DNA from: Cellulomonas sp.
GTDB taxonomy: Bacteria; Actinomycetota; Actinomycetes; Actinomycetales; Cellulomonadaceae
Direction of reading: 5' to 3'
Assembly (NCBI RefSeq): GCF_015234515.1
Contig: NZ_JADGMY010000021.1
Coordinates: 62,001-126,000 of the forward strand
Length of the DNA stretch: 64,000 nucleotides
In this document: positions 1 through 10,377 of the stretch, in pieces
Numbering within the stretch: the first letter of the stretch is position 1
Layout: each line of letters starts with the position of its first letter
Notes under the pieces: model-generated
Databases searched by the model: none
Told to the model about the DNA's origin: nothing
What the model saw: only the letters and a program-made list of their open reading frames with translations
Translations under genes and position numbers: made by a program

Positions 1-2
1 CG

Positions 3-540
3 GCCCTCGATGCCGCAGCCGCCGTGTGGGGACGCCTCGACCACGCGTTCAACAACGCCGGGGTCGCCGGACCCGGGACCGTCGCGGACGCCGACGTCGA
101 GGACTTCGACCGGGCGTTCGCCGTGAACACGCGCGCTGTGGCTGTGCATGCGCGCGGAGGTGCGCCACATGACGGCCACAGGCGGCGGCTCGATCGTCAA
201 CAACCTGTCCGTGCACTCCGTGCGCACGGTGTTCCATGGTGTGGCGCCGTACGCCGCGTCCAAGGCGGCGGCCCTGGCACTCACCCGCTGCGCCGCGGTC
301 GAGCTGGCCGACCAGGGCATCCGCGTCAACGGCGTCGCGTCCGGCCCGGTGGACACCGGGACGTTCACGGGCCCCGGCATGGTGCCGCCCGGCGCGGACG
401 CGTGGAGCACGCTGCTGCCCATGGGCCGCGCGGGCACCACGGGCGAGGTGGCGGACGCGGTCGCGTGGCTGTTCTCCGACGAGGCGAGGTACGTCACCGG
501 CAACGTCATCGCCGTGGACGGCGGGTTCCTGGCGCGCTGA
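3..540 (+). pseudogene. SDR-family oxidoreductase, 5' end outside window, frameshifted
   Basis: This is the C-terminal part of a classical short-chain dehydrogenase/reductase, an NAD(P)-dependent oxidoreductase of unknown substrate. The frame starting at position 3 reads into the HAFNNAG motif and on to FAVNTRA. From about position 133 the SDR sequence continues in the next frame (LWLCMRAEVRHM), followed by the catalytic YAASK motif, NGVASGPVDT and the usual C-terminal VDGGF. Frame 1 has a TGA at 124, so neither frame alone spans the gene. Losing one CG from a CGCGCG run near 130-136 would explain the shift exactly (VNTR-A-LWLCM). It is either a real pseudogene or a sequencing error in a GC repeat. 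The N-terminal Rossmann glycine motif lies outside the window. Confidence 0.8.
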
Positions 541-647
541 GCGAGCCAGGGCCGCTGTCCACAGGGGACGGACGCACGCCACCGCCCGGCGGCCGGAACT
601 GTTAGCGTCGCGTCCGGTTTGTCCGTCTTTCATCCTCAGGGAGCCTC

Positions 648-2306
648 GTGCGCACTCTCCTCGCCGTCGTCGCGTCGACCGTCGGATGCCTGCTCCTGCT
701 CCTCGGAGGGGCGATCGCCGCACTCGTCGGCCCGGACGACACCGCGACCCTGCCCGCCGGCCGGGTCCCCGCGGCCTCGGGCGTCGCCATCACTTCGTTC
801 GACCTCTTCCCCGTGCGTGACCTGACCCTGCACGTCACCGCCACGTCGCAGGGCGGTCCGGTGTTCCTCGGCGCCGCGCACCCCGTCGACGCGCGCGACT
901 ACGTCACGGGCGTGGGCGCCTCGTGGGTCACGGGGGTGGACCGGTCCGGCACCCTCACGACGGACGTGATCGACGGCGAGCTGGACGCGCCCGAGGTCGA
1001 CCCGACCACGGCCACCTTCTGGTCCGGGTCAGCGTCGGGTGACGGAGCGCAGTCGCTCGACGTCACGCTCACCGACGAGCCCGTGACGTTCGTCGTCGTG
1101 CCCCTCGGAGGGTCCGCGCCGACCACCCTGGCGTTCGGCGCCGTGGTCCCGGGCCTCTTCGTCCTCGCCCTCGGTGTCGCGGGGGCAGGCGCTCTGCTCG
1201 TCACAGCCGCGGTGCTCCTGCGGCGGCGGGGTCGTCGCCGCACCGCGCCGACGCCCGAGCCCGTGGCCGACGGGACCGACCCCGAGACCCTCACCGCCCC
1301 AGAACCTGAGCCGGCGGACGCCGCGCCTCGCACGGTGCGACGCCGTGCCGTCGTCCTCGGAGCCGGGCTGACCGTCGCGCTGACGGCCTGCGTGCCGCTG
1401 CCGTCCGCGGTGGAGCCGCCCGCGGAGCCCGTCAGGATCGCCGCCGACGCGGAGGAGCTCGACGCCGCCCTGGCGTCGTACGGGGAGCGCGAGAGCGCGG
1501 CGAGCGAGGTCGCGGCGCAGCTCGACCCGGGTGCCTGGGCCGACCCCGACACGGACGGTCTTCGCGCGCTCATGGAGTACCGCACCAAGCTCGACGCGGC
1601 GCGCAACCAGCCTTCCGCGCCGTACACGGTCACCTACTCCCCTCTCGACGCGGCCGTCCCCCAGTTCACGTCCTACCCCATGTGGTTCATGGCGCTCGTC
1701 GAGCCGACCACCGACGGCACCGCCTCCGACGTCCAGCTGCGGGTGTTCGAACGGGAACGTGCGGCGGCACCGTGGCGCTCCAGCTTCGCGCTCGAGGTCC
1801 CGGCCGATGCGGTCCAGCTGCCCGATCCGGGGCCCGCGAGCGCCGCCTCGCCCGACCAGCTGGCCACCGGCCTCGCCGCGGTCGAGCTGGTCCGCTCGCA
1901 CCTGGAGACCGGCGCGGAAGTGGCGGTCGAGCTCGGCGAGCTGGGCACGTTCCGGGAGGAGATGCTGGGCGACGACCTCGACGGGCGCCTGCGGATCACC
2001 AACGCGCAGGTCAGGCACTTCGACGGACCGGAGGACCCGACGGCACCGGGTGGCCCCGTGCAGGTCGTGCCGGTCGAGGGTGGCGTGCTCGTCACCTCGG
2101 CCCTCAGCTACACCTTCAACCGCGCGATCGAGACGGGCTGGACCGTGAACCTCATCGACCCGGCGGTCGCGGCGGTGACCGGACAGCCCGGTGAGCGGCA
2201 GAACCTGCGCATGCTCGGGCTGGTCCAGACCGTCCTGCTCGTGCCGGACGGGGCTGCGCCGCGGGTGCTGTCGGCGGGGTGGTCCCTCCTGGCGCCGGGC
2301 GCCTGA
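648..2306 (+). CDS. Membrane protein fused in frame to a lipoprotein-like domain, unknown function
   Basis: I do not recognise this 552-residue protein. Residues 1-27 form a hydrophobic signal/anchor, followed by an extracytoplasmic beta-rich stretch and a second membrane segment at about 165-192 ending in RRRGRRR. After a Pro/Glu-rich linker comes RRRAVVLGAGLTVALTAC (about 232-249), which looks exactly like a lipoprotein signal peptide with lipobox LTAC, and then a roughly 300-residue soluble domain. The frame is open throughout. It starts at GTG 648; a GTG near 1333 could begin a separate lipoprotein. The next gene follows after 49 bp on the same strand. The fusion, or two genes read as one, is the odd point. 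Confidence 0.65.
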   Translation: MRTLLAVVASTVGCLLLLLGGAIAALVGPDDTATLPAGRVPAASGVAITSFDLFPVRDLTLHVTATSQGGPVFLGAAHPVDARDYVTGVGASWVTGVDRSGTLTTDVIDGELDAPEVDPTTATFWSGSASGDGAQSLDVTLTDEPVTFVVVPLGGSAPTTLAFGAVVPGLFVLALGVAGAGALLVTAAVLLRRRGRRRTAPTPEPVADGTDPETLTAPEPEPADAAPRTVRRRAVVLGAGLTVALTACVPLPSAVEPPAEPVRIAADAEELDAALASYGERESAASEVAAQLDPGAWADPDTDGLRALMEYRTKLDAARNQPSAPYTVTYSPLDAAVPQFTSYPMWFMALVEPTTDGTASDVQLRVFERERAAAPWRSSFALEVPADAVQLPDPGPASAASPDQLATGLAAVELVRSHLETGAEVAVELGELGTFREEMLGDDLDGRLRITNAQVRHFDGPEDPTAPGGPVQVVPVEGGVLVTSALSYTFNRAIETGWTVNLIDPAVAAVTGQPGERQNLRMLGLVQTVLLVPDGAAPRVLSAGWSLLAPGA

Positions 2307-2355
2307 CCCGGCTCGGCCCTAGCCTCGAGGGGACGCCCCAGCCGAGGAGGACGCC

Positions 2356-2841
2356 GTGAGCTCTGTCCGCAACGGGAGCAGTGGGCCACGTGACGGGATC
2401 GCCCGCACGATCGGACGCGTGCTGCTCGGCGGGTTCCTCGCGTTCGCGGGCACCAGCCACCTGACCTTCGCGCGCGAGGAGTTCCAGGCCCAGGTCCCGT
2501 CCTGGGTGCCCGTCGACGCCGACCTCGTCGTCCTCGGGTCCGGTGTCGTCGAACTGACCCTCGGTGCGGCGCTGGTCGCTGCACCGCGGCGGTACCGCCC
2601 GTGGGTGGGCGCCGCCGCGGCGGCGTTCTTCGTCGCGGTCTTCCCCGGCAACGTCGCCCAGTACGTGGAGGGCAACGACGGCTTCGGGCTCGACACGGAC
2701 GCCAAGCGCCTGGCGCGGCTGCCGTTCCAAGGGCTGCTCGTGCTCTGGGCGCTGTGGTCCACGGGCGCCTGGCGCGCGTGGCGGTCGTCGCGGTCTCAGC
2801 GGGTGAATCCCGTCACCGAGTCGCGCGGCGCCAGGCGGTAG
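2356..2841 (+). CDS. DoxX-like small integral membrane protein
   Basis: This 161-residue protein has about four hydrophobic segments (near 20-36, 55-75, 84-100 and 122-140) and the pattern seen in DoxX-like proteins: RVLLGGFLAFAGTSHLTF near the N-terminus and VFPGNVAQYVEG in the middle. Members are small four-helix membrane proteins, some linked to thiol or redox stress; no catalytic residues can be read here. It starts at GTG 2356 behind a purine-rich GAGGAGG (2346-2352) lying very close to the start. It is downstream of the membrane/lipoprotein gene on the same strand and convergent with the xylanase gene. Family assignment is fairly safe; function is unknown. Confidence 0.7.
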   Translation: MSSVRNGSSGPRDGIARTIGRVLLGGFLAFAGTSHLTFAREEFQAQVPSWVPVDADLVVLGSGVVELTLGAALVAAPRRYRPWVGAAAAAFFVAVFPGNVAQYVEGNDGFGLDTDAKRLARLPFQGLLVLWALWSTGAWRAWRSSRSQRVNPVTESRGARR

Positions 2842-2902
2842 AGCAGCACTGCGGGGTCGCGCGAGCCGTCTCGCCGACCCCCGGACCAGGGGCCGGGGGC
2901 GG

Positions 2903-2937
2903 GACCGCCCCCGCACCACGAGGGCACGGGGGCGGTC
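2903..2937 (-). terminator. Hairpin downstream of the xylanase gene
   Basis: Perfect 11-bp inverted repeat (GACCGCCCCCG at 2903-2913, CGGGGGCGGTC at 2927-2937) with a 13-base loop. It lies 22 bp past the xylanase stop on the minus strand and also between two convergent genes, so it could act in both directions. There is no clear U-tract, as is common in high-GC actinobacteria. Confidence 0.65.
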
Positions 2938-2959
2938 GGCACGCGGGTGGCGACGACGG

Positions 2960-4606
<1,647 letters not shown>

Positions 4607-6715
4607 TCAGGGCGTCGTGAGGTCGAAGCTGCGGACCGTCACGGCACCGCCCAGGGACGTCGTCGCGTGGTTGAAGATGCCGAAGCGGTAGCCCATGAAG
4701 AACTGCCACTCGTTGTTCAAGGTGAACGCCGGACCCAGGGTCCGGAACGTCGTGCCGTCGGTGCTGTAGGAGAAGGTCGCCTGGCGGCCCGAGCCGGGGC
4801 GGATGTCCGCCGACGTCCGCAGCCAGATCCGGCCCCCGCTGACGTCGGCGCTCGCCCGCTCACTGCCCGTGCTCGTCGTGCTCCAGGACGAGTTCATCGC
4901 CAGACCGTCCGTCATGACGACCCGCGTGGCACCGTTGCCCCCCTTGACCACGCCGATCCACGCCGACGACTGCCGCAGCATCGCGAGCCCGGCCCGGTCG
5001 CCGTTGGCCATCGCGGAGTAGTCGAGCTCGATCGTCGCCGTCGACGTCGGGCCCTGGATCCGGTGGGTGAGGGTGTTGCGGGCGGCGTACAGGTCGTTCG
5101 TCACGGTCGCCGTCTGCAGCCGCAGCCCGTTGCCGACCGAGAAGCGGCTGGTGTCGGGGTTGTGGTTCCACTCCCAGCGCGGACCCAGGCGGGTGCCGGT
5201 GAACGTGTCGCGGCCGGTCATGGGCTGCACGGTGCGGGTCGTGCTGATCGCGGGCCGCGGGTAGGTCGTCCCCCACCGGCCGTTGACGGTCTGCACGCTC
5301 GGCCAGCCGTCGTTCCAGGTGATGGGCGCCAGCGTCGGCATCCGCCCGCCCGGGTACGCGTCGGTGAACGCCATGTACCACCAGTCACCGTTCTGCGTCT
5401 GCACGATGCCGCCCTGGTGCGGGACGCCGCCGCCGCTGATCGGCCCGGGGAGGTCGAGCAGCACCTGACGCTGCTCGTACGGTCCGAACGGCGAGCGGGA
5501 GCGCAGGACGTACTGGCCGTTGGCGGGGCGCGTCAGCCAGATGTAGTAGTACCCGTCCTTCTTGTAGAAGCGCGCACCCTCGAGCGTCCCGATGCTGCTC
5601 GGCGTCTGGTAGACCTGCTGCGCCCGCACCTGCTGCGTGCCGTCGGCGTTCAGCTGCGCGACGCTGATCGTGCCGTTGCCGTAGGCGATGTACATCGTGT
5701 CGTCGTCGTCGATCAGCAGGCCGGCGTCGTAGTAGCAGCTGTTGATCCGCGCCTTCTTGGTCCACGTGCCGTCGACCGCCGACGCCGTGTACACGTATGT
5801 GCGGTTGAACTCCGTGCAGCCGTACCAGTAGTACGTCCGGTTGCTGGGCCGGTAGTTCAGCGTCGACGCCCAGATGCCCTTGACGTACCGGTGACCGCCG
5901 GTGAGGTCGTACTTCGCGTCGTCGAAGTCCAGGCGCGGCACCGAGTGGCCCGCGTACTCCCAGTTCACGAGGTCGTACGAGCGCAGGATGGGCGCACCCG
6001 GCGAGTAGTGCATGGTCGAGGCGGAGTAGTAGTACGCGTCCCCGACGCGGATGATGTCGCCGTCGGCGAAGTCCTGCCAGACGACCGGGTTGGTGAACGA
6101 GCCGGTGACCGGCGGCGTCGTGGTGGTCGGGGTCGGCGTCGGCGTCACGGGGCTCCCTACGGGCACGAGCTGCCACTGCTGGTTGGTTCCTCCCCAGGGG
6201 TTGTACTGGACGATCTCGGCGTTGTCGTCCCGCGACGCGTTCTGCACCTCCAGCGCCTTCCCGGAGTGCCGGCTGATCAGCGACACGTAGCCGTCCGCGG
6301 CGTCCTGCAGGCGCCACTGCTGGTTCGCGCCGTTGGTGTCGGACCACTGCACGACCCTGCCCCCGTCGGCCGTGGACCAGCCGCTGACGTCGAGCACCTT
6401 GCCCGAGTGCTGCGACCGGACGCGGTAGTACCCGTCCCCGGAGTCGACGAACCGCCACTGCTGGTTGGCGTTGGTGCTGCGGGTCCACTGCGTCAGGCGC
6501 GCACCGTCGGAGGTCGCGAAGTCGTAGACGTCGAGCGCCTTGCCGCTGTTGCGGTTGACCAGGACGTACGCGGTGCCCGGGTCGACGCTCGCGGCCGACG
6601 CAGCAGGTGCGCCGACGGTCGCCACCAGGCCGGCCGACGCGGCCACGACCCCGGCCGCCACGAGCGCTGACCAGCGGCGTGCGCGGTGCCGGACCTTCAC
6701 GGGGGTCTCACGCAT
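4607..6715 (-). CDS. Secreted GH43 beta-xylosidase/alpha-L-arabinofuranosidase with N-terminal CBM13
   Basis: A 702-residue inverting glycosidase that probably trims xylo-oligosaccharides or arabinose side chains. Order: Sec signal peptide (RRWSALVAAGVVAASAG...ASA), ricin-B domain with three repeats (NQQWRF, NQQWRL, NQQWQL), Pro/Thr linker, five-bladed GH43 domain, C-terminal beta-sandwich like GH43 C2 domains. Candidate catalytic residues are Asp in WQDFADGDIIR, Asp in YYDAGLLIDDDD and Glu in TLEGARFYKKDG; HQGGIVQTQNGDWW and ITWNDGWP are typical of the subfamilies with a C2 domain. I chose the ATG at 6715 because GAGGAG lies seven bases upstream; an in-frame start at 6745 adds ten residues without a signal. 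Substrate specificity cannot be decided from sequence. Confidence 0.9.
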   Translation of the reverse strand: MRETPVKVRHRARRWSALVAAGVVAASAGLVATVGAPAASAASVDPGTAYVLVNRNSGKALDVYDFATSDGARLTQWTRSTNANQQWRFVDSGDGYYRVRSQHSGKVLDVSGWSTADGGRVVQWSDTNGANQQWRLQDAADGYVSLISRHSGKALEVQNASRDDNAEIVQYNPWGGTNQQWQLVPVGSPVTPTPTPTTTTPPVTGSFTNPVVWQDFADGDIIRVGDAYYYSASTMHYSPGAPILRSYDLVNWEYAGHSVPRLDFDDAKYDLTGGHRYVKGIWASTLNYRPSNRTYYWYGCTEFNRTYVYTASAVDGTWTKKARINSCYYDAGLLIDDDDTMYIAYGNGTISVAQLNADGTQQVRAQQVYQTPSSIGTLEGARFYKKDGYYYIWLTRPANGQYVLRSRSPFGPYEQRQVLLDLPGPISGGGVPHQGGIVQTQNGDWWYMAFTDAYPGGRMPTLAPITWNDGWPSVQTVNGRWGTTYPRPAISTTRTVQPMTGRDTFTGTRLGPRWEWNHNPDTSRFSVGNGLRLQTATVTNDLYAARNTLTHRIQGPTSTATIELDYSAMANGDRAGLAMLRQSSAWIGVVKGGNGATRVVMTDGLAMNSSWSTTSTGSERASADVSGGRIWLRTSADIRPGSGRQATFSYSTDGTTFRTLGPAFTLNNEWQFFMGYRFGIFNHATTSLGGAVTVRSFDLTTP

Positions 6716-6757
6716 GGGTGCTCCTCGGTGCGCGGCGGGCAACACTGACCGCCTGGG

Positions 6758-6771
6758 TGTGATCGTTCACA
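6758..6771. promoter_or_regulatory. LacI-type palindromic operator upstream of the GH43 gene
   Basis: TGTGATCGTTCACA is a 14-bp palindrome (TGTGA, centre TCGT, TCACA) with the central CG usual for LacI-family operators. It sits 43 bp upstream of the GH43 ATG, where a carbohydrate-responsive repressor would be expected. A CRP/GlxR-like protein is the alternative, although those sites normally have a 6-base spacer. No regulator gene is next to it. Confidence 0.5.
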
Positions 6772-7005
6772 ACCGACCGTGAGCCAGCAGCTGTCGCTCG
6801 CTCGGGATGTGCGTCAGAGTGCCTGCACCACCCTCGTCGATCAAGACCCTGCGCGGCGTCGAAGCGTTTCACCGTCGACATCGCGGCAGGCCGGAGGTCG
6901 GCGCTGTCCTGCCTGCCGGCAGACAGCACCATCGGGCAGGGCCGGCGGCGCGTACCTGCTCGCCGCCGACCCTGCCCGTCGCGCCGCCCCCGGGCGCCCT
7001 GGGAC

Positions 7006-8664
7006 CTATCCCGTCTCCCCAGGAGCCCCAGGAGCCCCAGGCGCCGCGGTCCTCGTGGTCGGTGCGGGTGAGGCGGGCGGCGGGTTGACGAGCACGACGT
7101 CGGCGCTCGCCTTCTCCTCGTCGGAACGGCGGTCCCACGTCGGACGTCGGAACGCGTAGAAGAGCAGCGGGGGCCCGCCGAGCACGATGACGACCACCGC
7201 CACGACGAGCGGGTACCCCGTCTCCGACAGGCCCGTGAAGCCGGACGGCCGGACGAACGCCAGCACGAAGGCGGCGACGCACGCCACCAGCCCGACGCCC
7301 GCGACGAAGTTCATCGCCGGCGTCCGGTACGTCCGCACGACGTCCGGCTTGGTGCGCCGCAGCCGGATCGCCGCGGCGAACATCAGGATGTACATCACGA
7401 GGTACAGCGCGGCCGCCATGTCGACGAGCGCGATGAACGCCGTGTTCCCGTTCGGCACCAGGACGAAGAGCAGCGCGAGCAGCGTCACGATCAGACCCTG
7501 CACGGCGAGGATGCCGACCTGGACCCCCGCCTTGTTGCGGCGCTGCAGAGCGGGCGGCAGCAGACCGGTGCGCGCGGCCGCGAGCAGACCGCGCGACGGG
7601 CCGGCGATCCACGTGACCACCGAGGCGAAGGCGCCCAGCGCGATGAGCAACGAGATCGCCGCGGTCCCCCAGTCCATGCCCCAGTGGTCGAAGAACGCCT
7701 GGAACGCCAGGTTGATCCCGTTGGTCAGACCGAGCTCGCTCTTCGGCACCGCGAGGCTGATCGCGATGGTGGGCAGGATCAGCACCAGCAGGATCAGCAC
7801 CGTCGAGATCGCGATGGCCCGCGGGAACCCCTTGCCGGGGTTCTTCAGGTCGTTGGCGTGCACCGCGTTGACCTCCATGCCCGCGTACGCCAGGACGTTC
7901 GAGACGATCAGCACGATCGAGGCGAGGCCCGTCCAGGGCGGGATGACGGCCGACGCCTCGAGCGGCGTGTCCGACCGCTCCCCGGTGGCGAGCCAGATCA
8001 CGCCGAAGATGACGAGCAGGGCGGCCGGGAGCAGCGTCCCGAGGATCCCGCTCCACGACCCGACCTTGGCGAACAGGTTGCCACCGGCGAGCGTGATGGC
8101 CGTCGACCCCCAGTACAGGACCAGGATGACGACCGCGGTGTAGAACCCGTTGTTCGAGAGCCCCTGGTCACCGACGACGAACGACAGGCTCGCCGCGATG
8201 AACGCGATCTGCGTGGGGTACCAGACGACGTTCTGGATCCACTGCAGCCAGATCGCCACGAACCCCAACCGGTCCCCGAATGCCTCACGCACCCAGGTGA
8301 ACACCCCGCCCTTCCACCCGGTCGCGAGCTCGGCCGCGACGAGCGCTGTCGGCAGGAGGAACACGATCGCCGGGATGATGAAGAGGGTCACGGAACCCAG
8401 CCCGTAGAGCGACATCGCGGGCAACGACCGCAACGACGCCACCACGACGACGGTGAGCATCGCGAGCTGGCTGACCGACATGGCGACGGTCGCGCTCGCC
8501 GCCGGCGCCCCGATCGCGGGCCCGGAGTGGCCCGGAGGGTTGCGTGCCTCCGGCGTTCCGTACGGGTGCGGCTTGACGTGGTCGGCCGACGGCGCGTGCG
8601 TGCCGTCCGCCCGGACGTGGGTCGCCGCCTTGCGTGACCCTGGTGTGCTGCTCTGCGTGGACAT
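7006..8664 (-). CDS. gadC: Glutamate:GABA antiporter, APC superfamily
   Basis: Inner-membrane antiporter that would exchange external glutamate for internal GABA, completing the proton-consuming cycle begun by GadB. The 552-residue protein has about 12 hydrophobic segments from residue 60 to 505, the APC features GWKGGVFTWVREAFGDR and AYAGMEVNAVHANDLKNPGKGFPRA, and hydrophilic tails. The C-tail ends in a PGAPGAPGE repeat encoded by tandem AGGAGCCCC units. The ATG at 8664 has GGGGGAG upstream; the longer open frame to 9006 overlaps gadB and is rejected. It lies 44 bp downstream of gadB in one operon, which is the main reason to prefer GadC over another amino-acid transporter. Confidence 0.88.
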   Translation of the reverse strand: MSTQSSTPGSRKAATHVRADGTHAPSADHVKPHPYGTPEARNPPGHSGPAIGAPAASATVAMSVSQLAMLTVVVVASLRSLPAMSLYGLGSVTLFIIPAIVFLLPTALVAAELATGWKGGVFTWVREAFGDRLGFVAIWLQWIQNVVWYPTQIAFIAASLSFVVGDQGLSNNGFYTAVVILVLYWGSTAITLAGGNLFAKVGSWSGILGTLLPAALLVIFGVIWLATGERSDTPLEASAVIPPWTGLASIVLIVSNVLAYAGMEVNAVHANDLKNPGKGFPRAIAISTVLILLVLILPTIAISLAVPKSELGLTNGINLAFQAFFDHWGMDWGTAAISLLIALGAFASVVTWIAGPSRGLLAAARTGLLPPALQRRNKAGVQVGILAVQGLIVTLLALLFVLVPNGNTAFIALVDMAAALYLVMYILMFAAAIRLRRTKPDVVRTYRTPAMNFVAGVGLVACVAAFVLAFVRPSGFTGLSETGYPLVVAVVVIVLGGPPLLFYAFRRPTWDRRSDEEKASADVVLVNPPPASPAPTTRTAAPGAPGAPGETG

Positions 8665-8708
8665 GGCTCTCCCCCTGCCGGACCTGCTGGACTGTGCGGA
8701 CCGCGTGG

Positions 8709-10115
8709 TCAGTGGTGGAATCCGGAGCGGCTGCCCTCGACGGGCATCGGGCCGGTGAGGGCGTCGAGGTAGGCGACCTCCTCGCGCAGGTCGACGAGGA
8801 ACGCCGACGCCAGGTCGTGGCTGAAGCCGTTGCGCACGACGATGCGCTGCACCGTCAGGTCGGTGAGGTCGTCGGGCATCGGGTAGGCAGGAACGAGCCA
8901 CCCCTTGGTCCGCAGCCTGTCCGACAGGTGGTACAGGTTCCAGTTCTTCGTGTAACCCTCGCGCAGGCTCCAGGCGAAGACCGGGATGTCCGAACCGTCG
9001 TTCCACAGGTCGAACGCCGGCATCTTCGCGATCTCCCCCGAGAGGTACAGCGCCACGTCATGCGACGTCTTCTGCACGGCGGTGTAACCGGCGCGACCGA
9101 GACGGATGAACAGGTAGTACTGCAGCAGCACCTGCGCACCGGGCCGTGAGAAGTTGAGCGCGAACGTGGGCATGTCACCGCCCAGGTAGGACACACGGAA
9201 CACGAGGTCCTCCGGCAGGGACTCCAGGTCCCGCCACACGACCCACCCGAGCCCCGGGTAGACGAGCCCGTACTTGTGACCCGACGTGTTGATCGACGCG
9301 ACGCGCGCCACACGGAAGTCCCACTCGAGGTCCGGCTGCACGAACGGCGCGATCATGGCGCCCGACGCGCCGTCGACGTGGATCGGCACGTCGTTGCCGG
9401 TGGCCTCCTGGATCCGGTCGAGCGCCTCGGAGATCTGCTTCACCGGCTCGTACATCCCCGTGTACGTGACGCCCATGATCGCGACGACGCCGATCGTGTT
9501 CTCGTCGACGTACTTCTCGAGCTCGAACCCGTCGAGCACCTTGTGCTCCAGCGAGATCGGGACGTAGCGCGCCTCGACCTCGAAGTAGTTGCAGAACTTC
9601 TCCCAGCACACCTGCACGGCGCTCGACAGCACGAGGTTCGGCCGGTCCGCGGCCTTGCCCGCGGCACGGCGGGCATGCTGCCAGCGCCGCTTGAGCGCCA
9701 GGCCGCCGAGCATCGCGGCCTCCGACGAGCCGATGGTCGACGTGCCGATGGTGTGCTCGGGGTCGGGCGCGTTCCACAGGTCCGCGAGCATCGTCCAGCA
9801 CCGCGTCTCGACGGCCGCCGTCTGCGGGTACTCGTCCTTGTCGATCATGTTCTTGTCGGCGGCCTCGATGTAGAGGCGTGACGCGTACTCGTCCATCCAC
9901 GTGCCGACGAACGTCGCGAGGTTGAGCCGAGCGTTTCCGTCCAGCATCGCCTCGTCGTGCACGATCTGGTATGCGGTCGCCGGCAGCGCCTCGTCGTCCG
10001 GCAGGCGGAACTTGGGCAACGACGTCGCCTCGCCCGGCCGGGCGAAGACCGGGTTGAGCTCGACGGTGTCGGGCTCCTCCTCGTGACGTGCGGCTCGACG
10101 CGTGTTCGTGACCAT
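8709..10115 (-). CDS. gadB: Glutamate decarboxylase, PLP-dependent
   Basis: Converts L-glutamate and a proton to GABA and CO2 in the cytoplasm, raising pH under acid stress. The 468-residue length matches the family (E. coli GadB 466). The PLP lysine is Lys281 in SGHKYGLVYPG, and Asp248 in VDGASGA should bind the pyridine nitrogen. GTSTIGSSEAAMLGGLA and the N-terminal LPDDEALPATAYQIVHDE blocks are characteristic. The last residues are GFHH; in E. coli a C-terminal His plugs the active site at neutral pH, so similar autoinhibition is possible. The ATG at 10115 has a G-rich AGGGGGG seven bases upstream. gadC follows. A palindrome at 10181-10196 could be its operator. Confidence 0.95.
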   Translation of the reverse strand: MVTNTRRAARHEEEPDTVELNPVFARPGEATSLPKFRLPDDEALPATAYQIVHDEAMLDGNARLNLATFVGTWMDEYASRLYIEAADKNMIDKDEYPQTAAVETRCWTMLADLWNAPDPEHTIGTSTIGSSEAAMLGGLALKRRWQHARRAAGKAADRPNLVLSSAVQVCWEKFCNYFEVEARYVPISLEHKVLDGFELEKYVDENTIGVVAIMGVTYTGMYEPVKQISEALDRIQEATGNDVPIHVDGASGAMIAPFVQPDLEWDFRVARVASINTSGHKYGLVYPGLGWVVWRDLESLPEDLVFRVSYLGGDMPTFALNFSRPGAQVLLQYYLFIRLGRAGYTAVQKTSHDVALYLSGEIAKMPAFDLWNDGSDIPVFAWSLREGYTKNWNLYHLSDRLRTKGWLVPAYPMPDDLTDLTVQRIVVRNGFSHDLASAFLVDLREEVAYLDALTGPMPVEGSRSGFHH

Positions 10116-10180
10116 GGTGCCCCCCTGGCTACCTCAGTTGTCCCGGCTTCGCCAGGACGTCGCTGCCACGCTACGCCCGG

Positions 10181-10196
10181 GTGTGATCTTGCACAC
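10181..10196. promoter_or_regulatory. CRP/GlxR-like palindrome upstream of gadB
   Basis: GTGTG-ATCTTG-CACAC has 5-bp perfect arms and a 6-base spacer, resembling the TGTGA-N6-TCACA class of CRP/GlxR sites. It lies 65 bp upstream of the gadB start in a gene-free spacer. The right half is imperfect against that consensus, so this is only suggestive. Confidence 0.35.
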
Positions 10197-10219
10197 GCTG
10201 GGAGCGGGTGAGGGCGTGA

Positions 10220-10339
10220 CGGGTGGACGCGCGGCCCGAGACCGTGAAGACGTACGTGTCGCGCATCCTCACCAAGCTGGACCTGCGCGACCGCGTGCAG
10301 GCCGTGGTGTGGGCGTACCGCACGAGGCTCGTGGGCTGA
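10220..10339 (+). pseudogene. Remnant of a LuxR-family response regulator (C-terminal 39 codons)
   Basis: The frame from 10220 to the TGA at 10337-10339 reads ...RPETVKTYVSRILTKLDLRD followed by RVQAVVWAYRTRLVG. This is the recognition helix and C-terminus of a NarL/LuxR HTH domain (usual form SPETVKTHVSRILxKLxLRDRVQAVVxAYExGLV). A TGA at 10217-10219 closes the frame on the left, and no receiver domain or first half of the HTH can be found between here and gadB. I see no ribosome-binding site. It is therefore a truncated relic, perhaps of a regulator once adjacent to gadB. Confidence 0.75.
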
Positions 10340-10377
10340 GGGACGACGCCGGCCGGCGCGTGCGGGAGGCTGGGACG

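Noticed and set aside
7006..7060. Short tandem AGGAGCCCC repeats as a CRISPR or VNTR signal
   Set aside because: They only encode the PGAPGAPGE tail of GadC; three 9-bp units without spacers.
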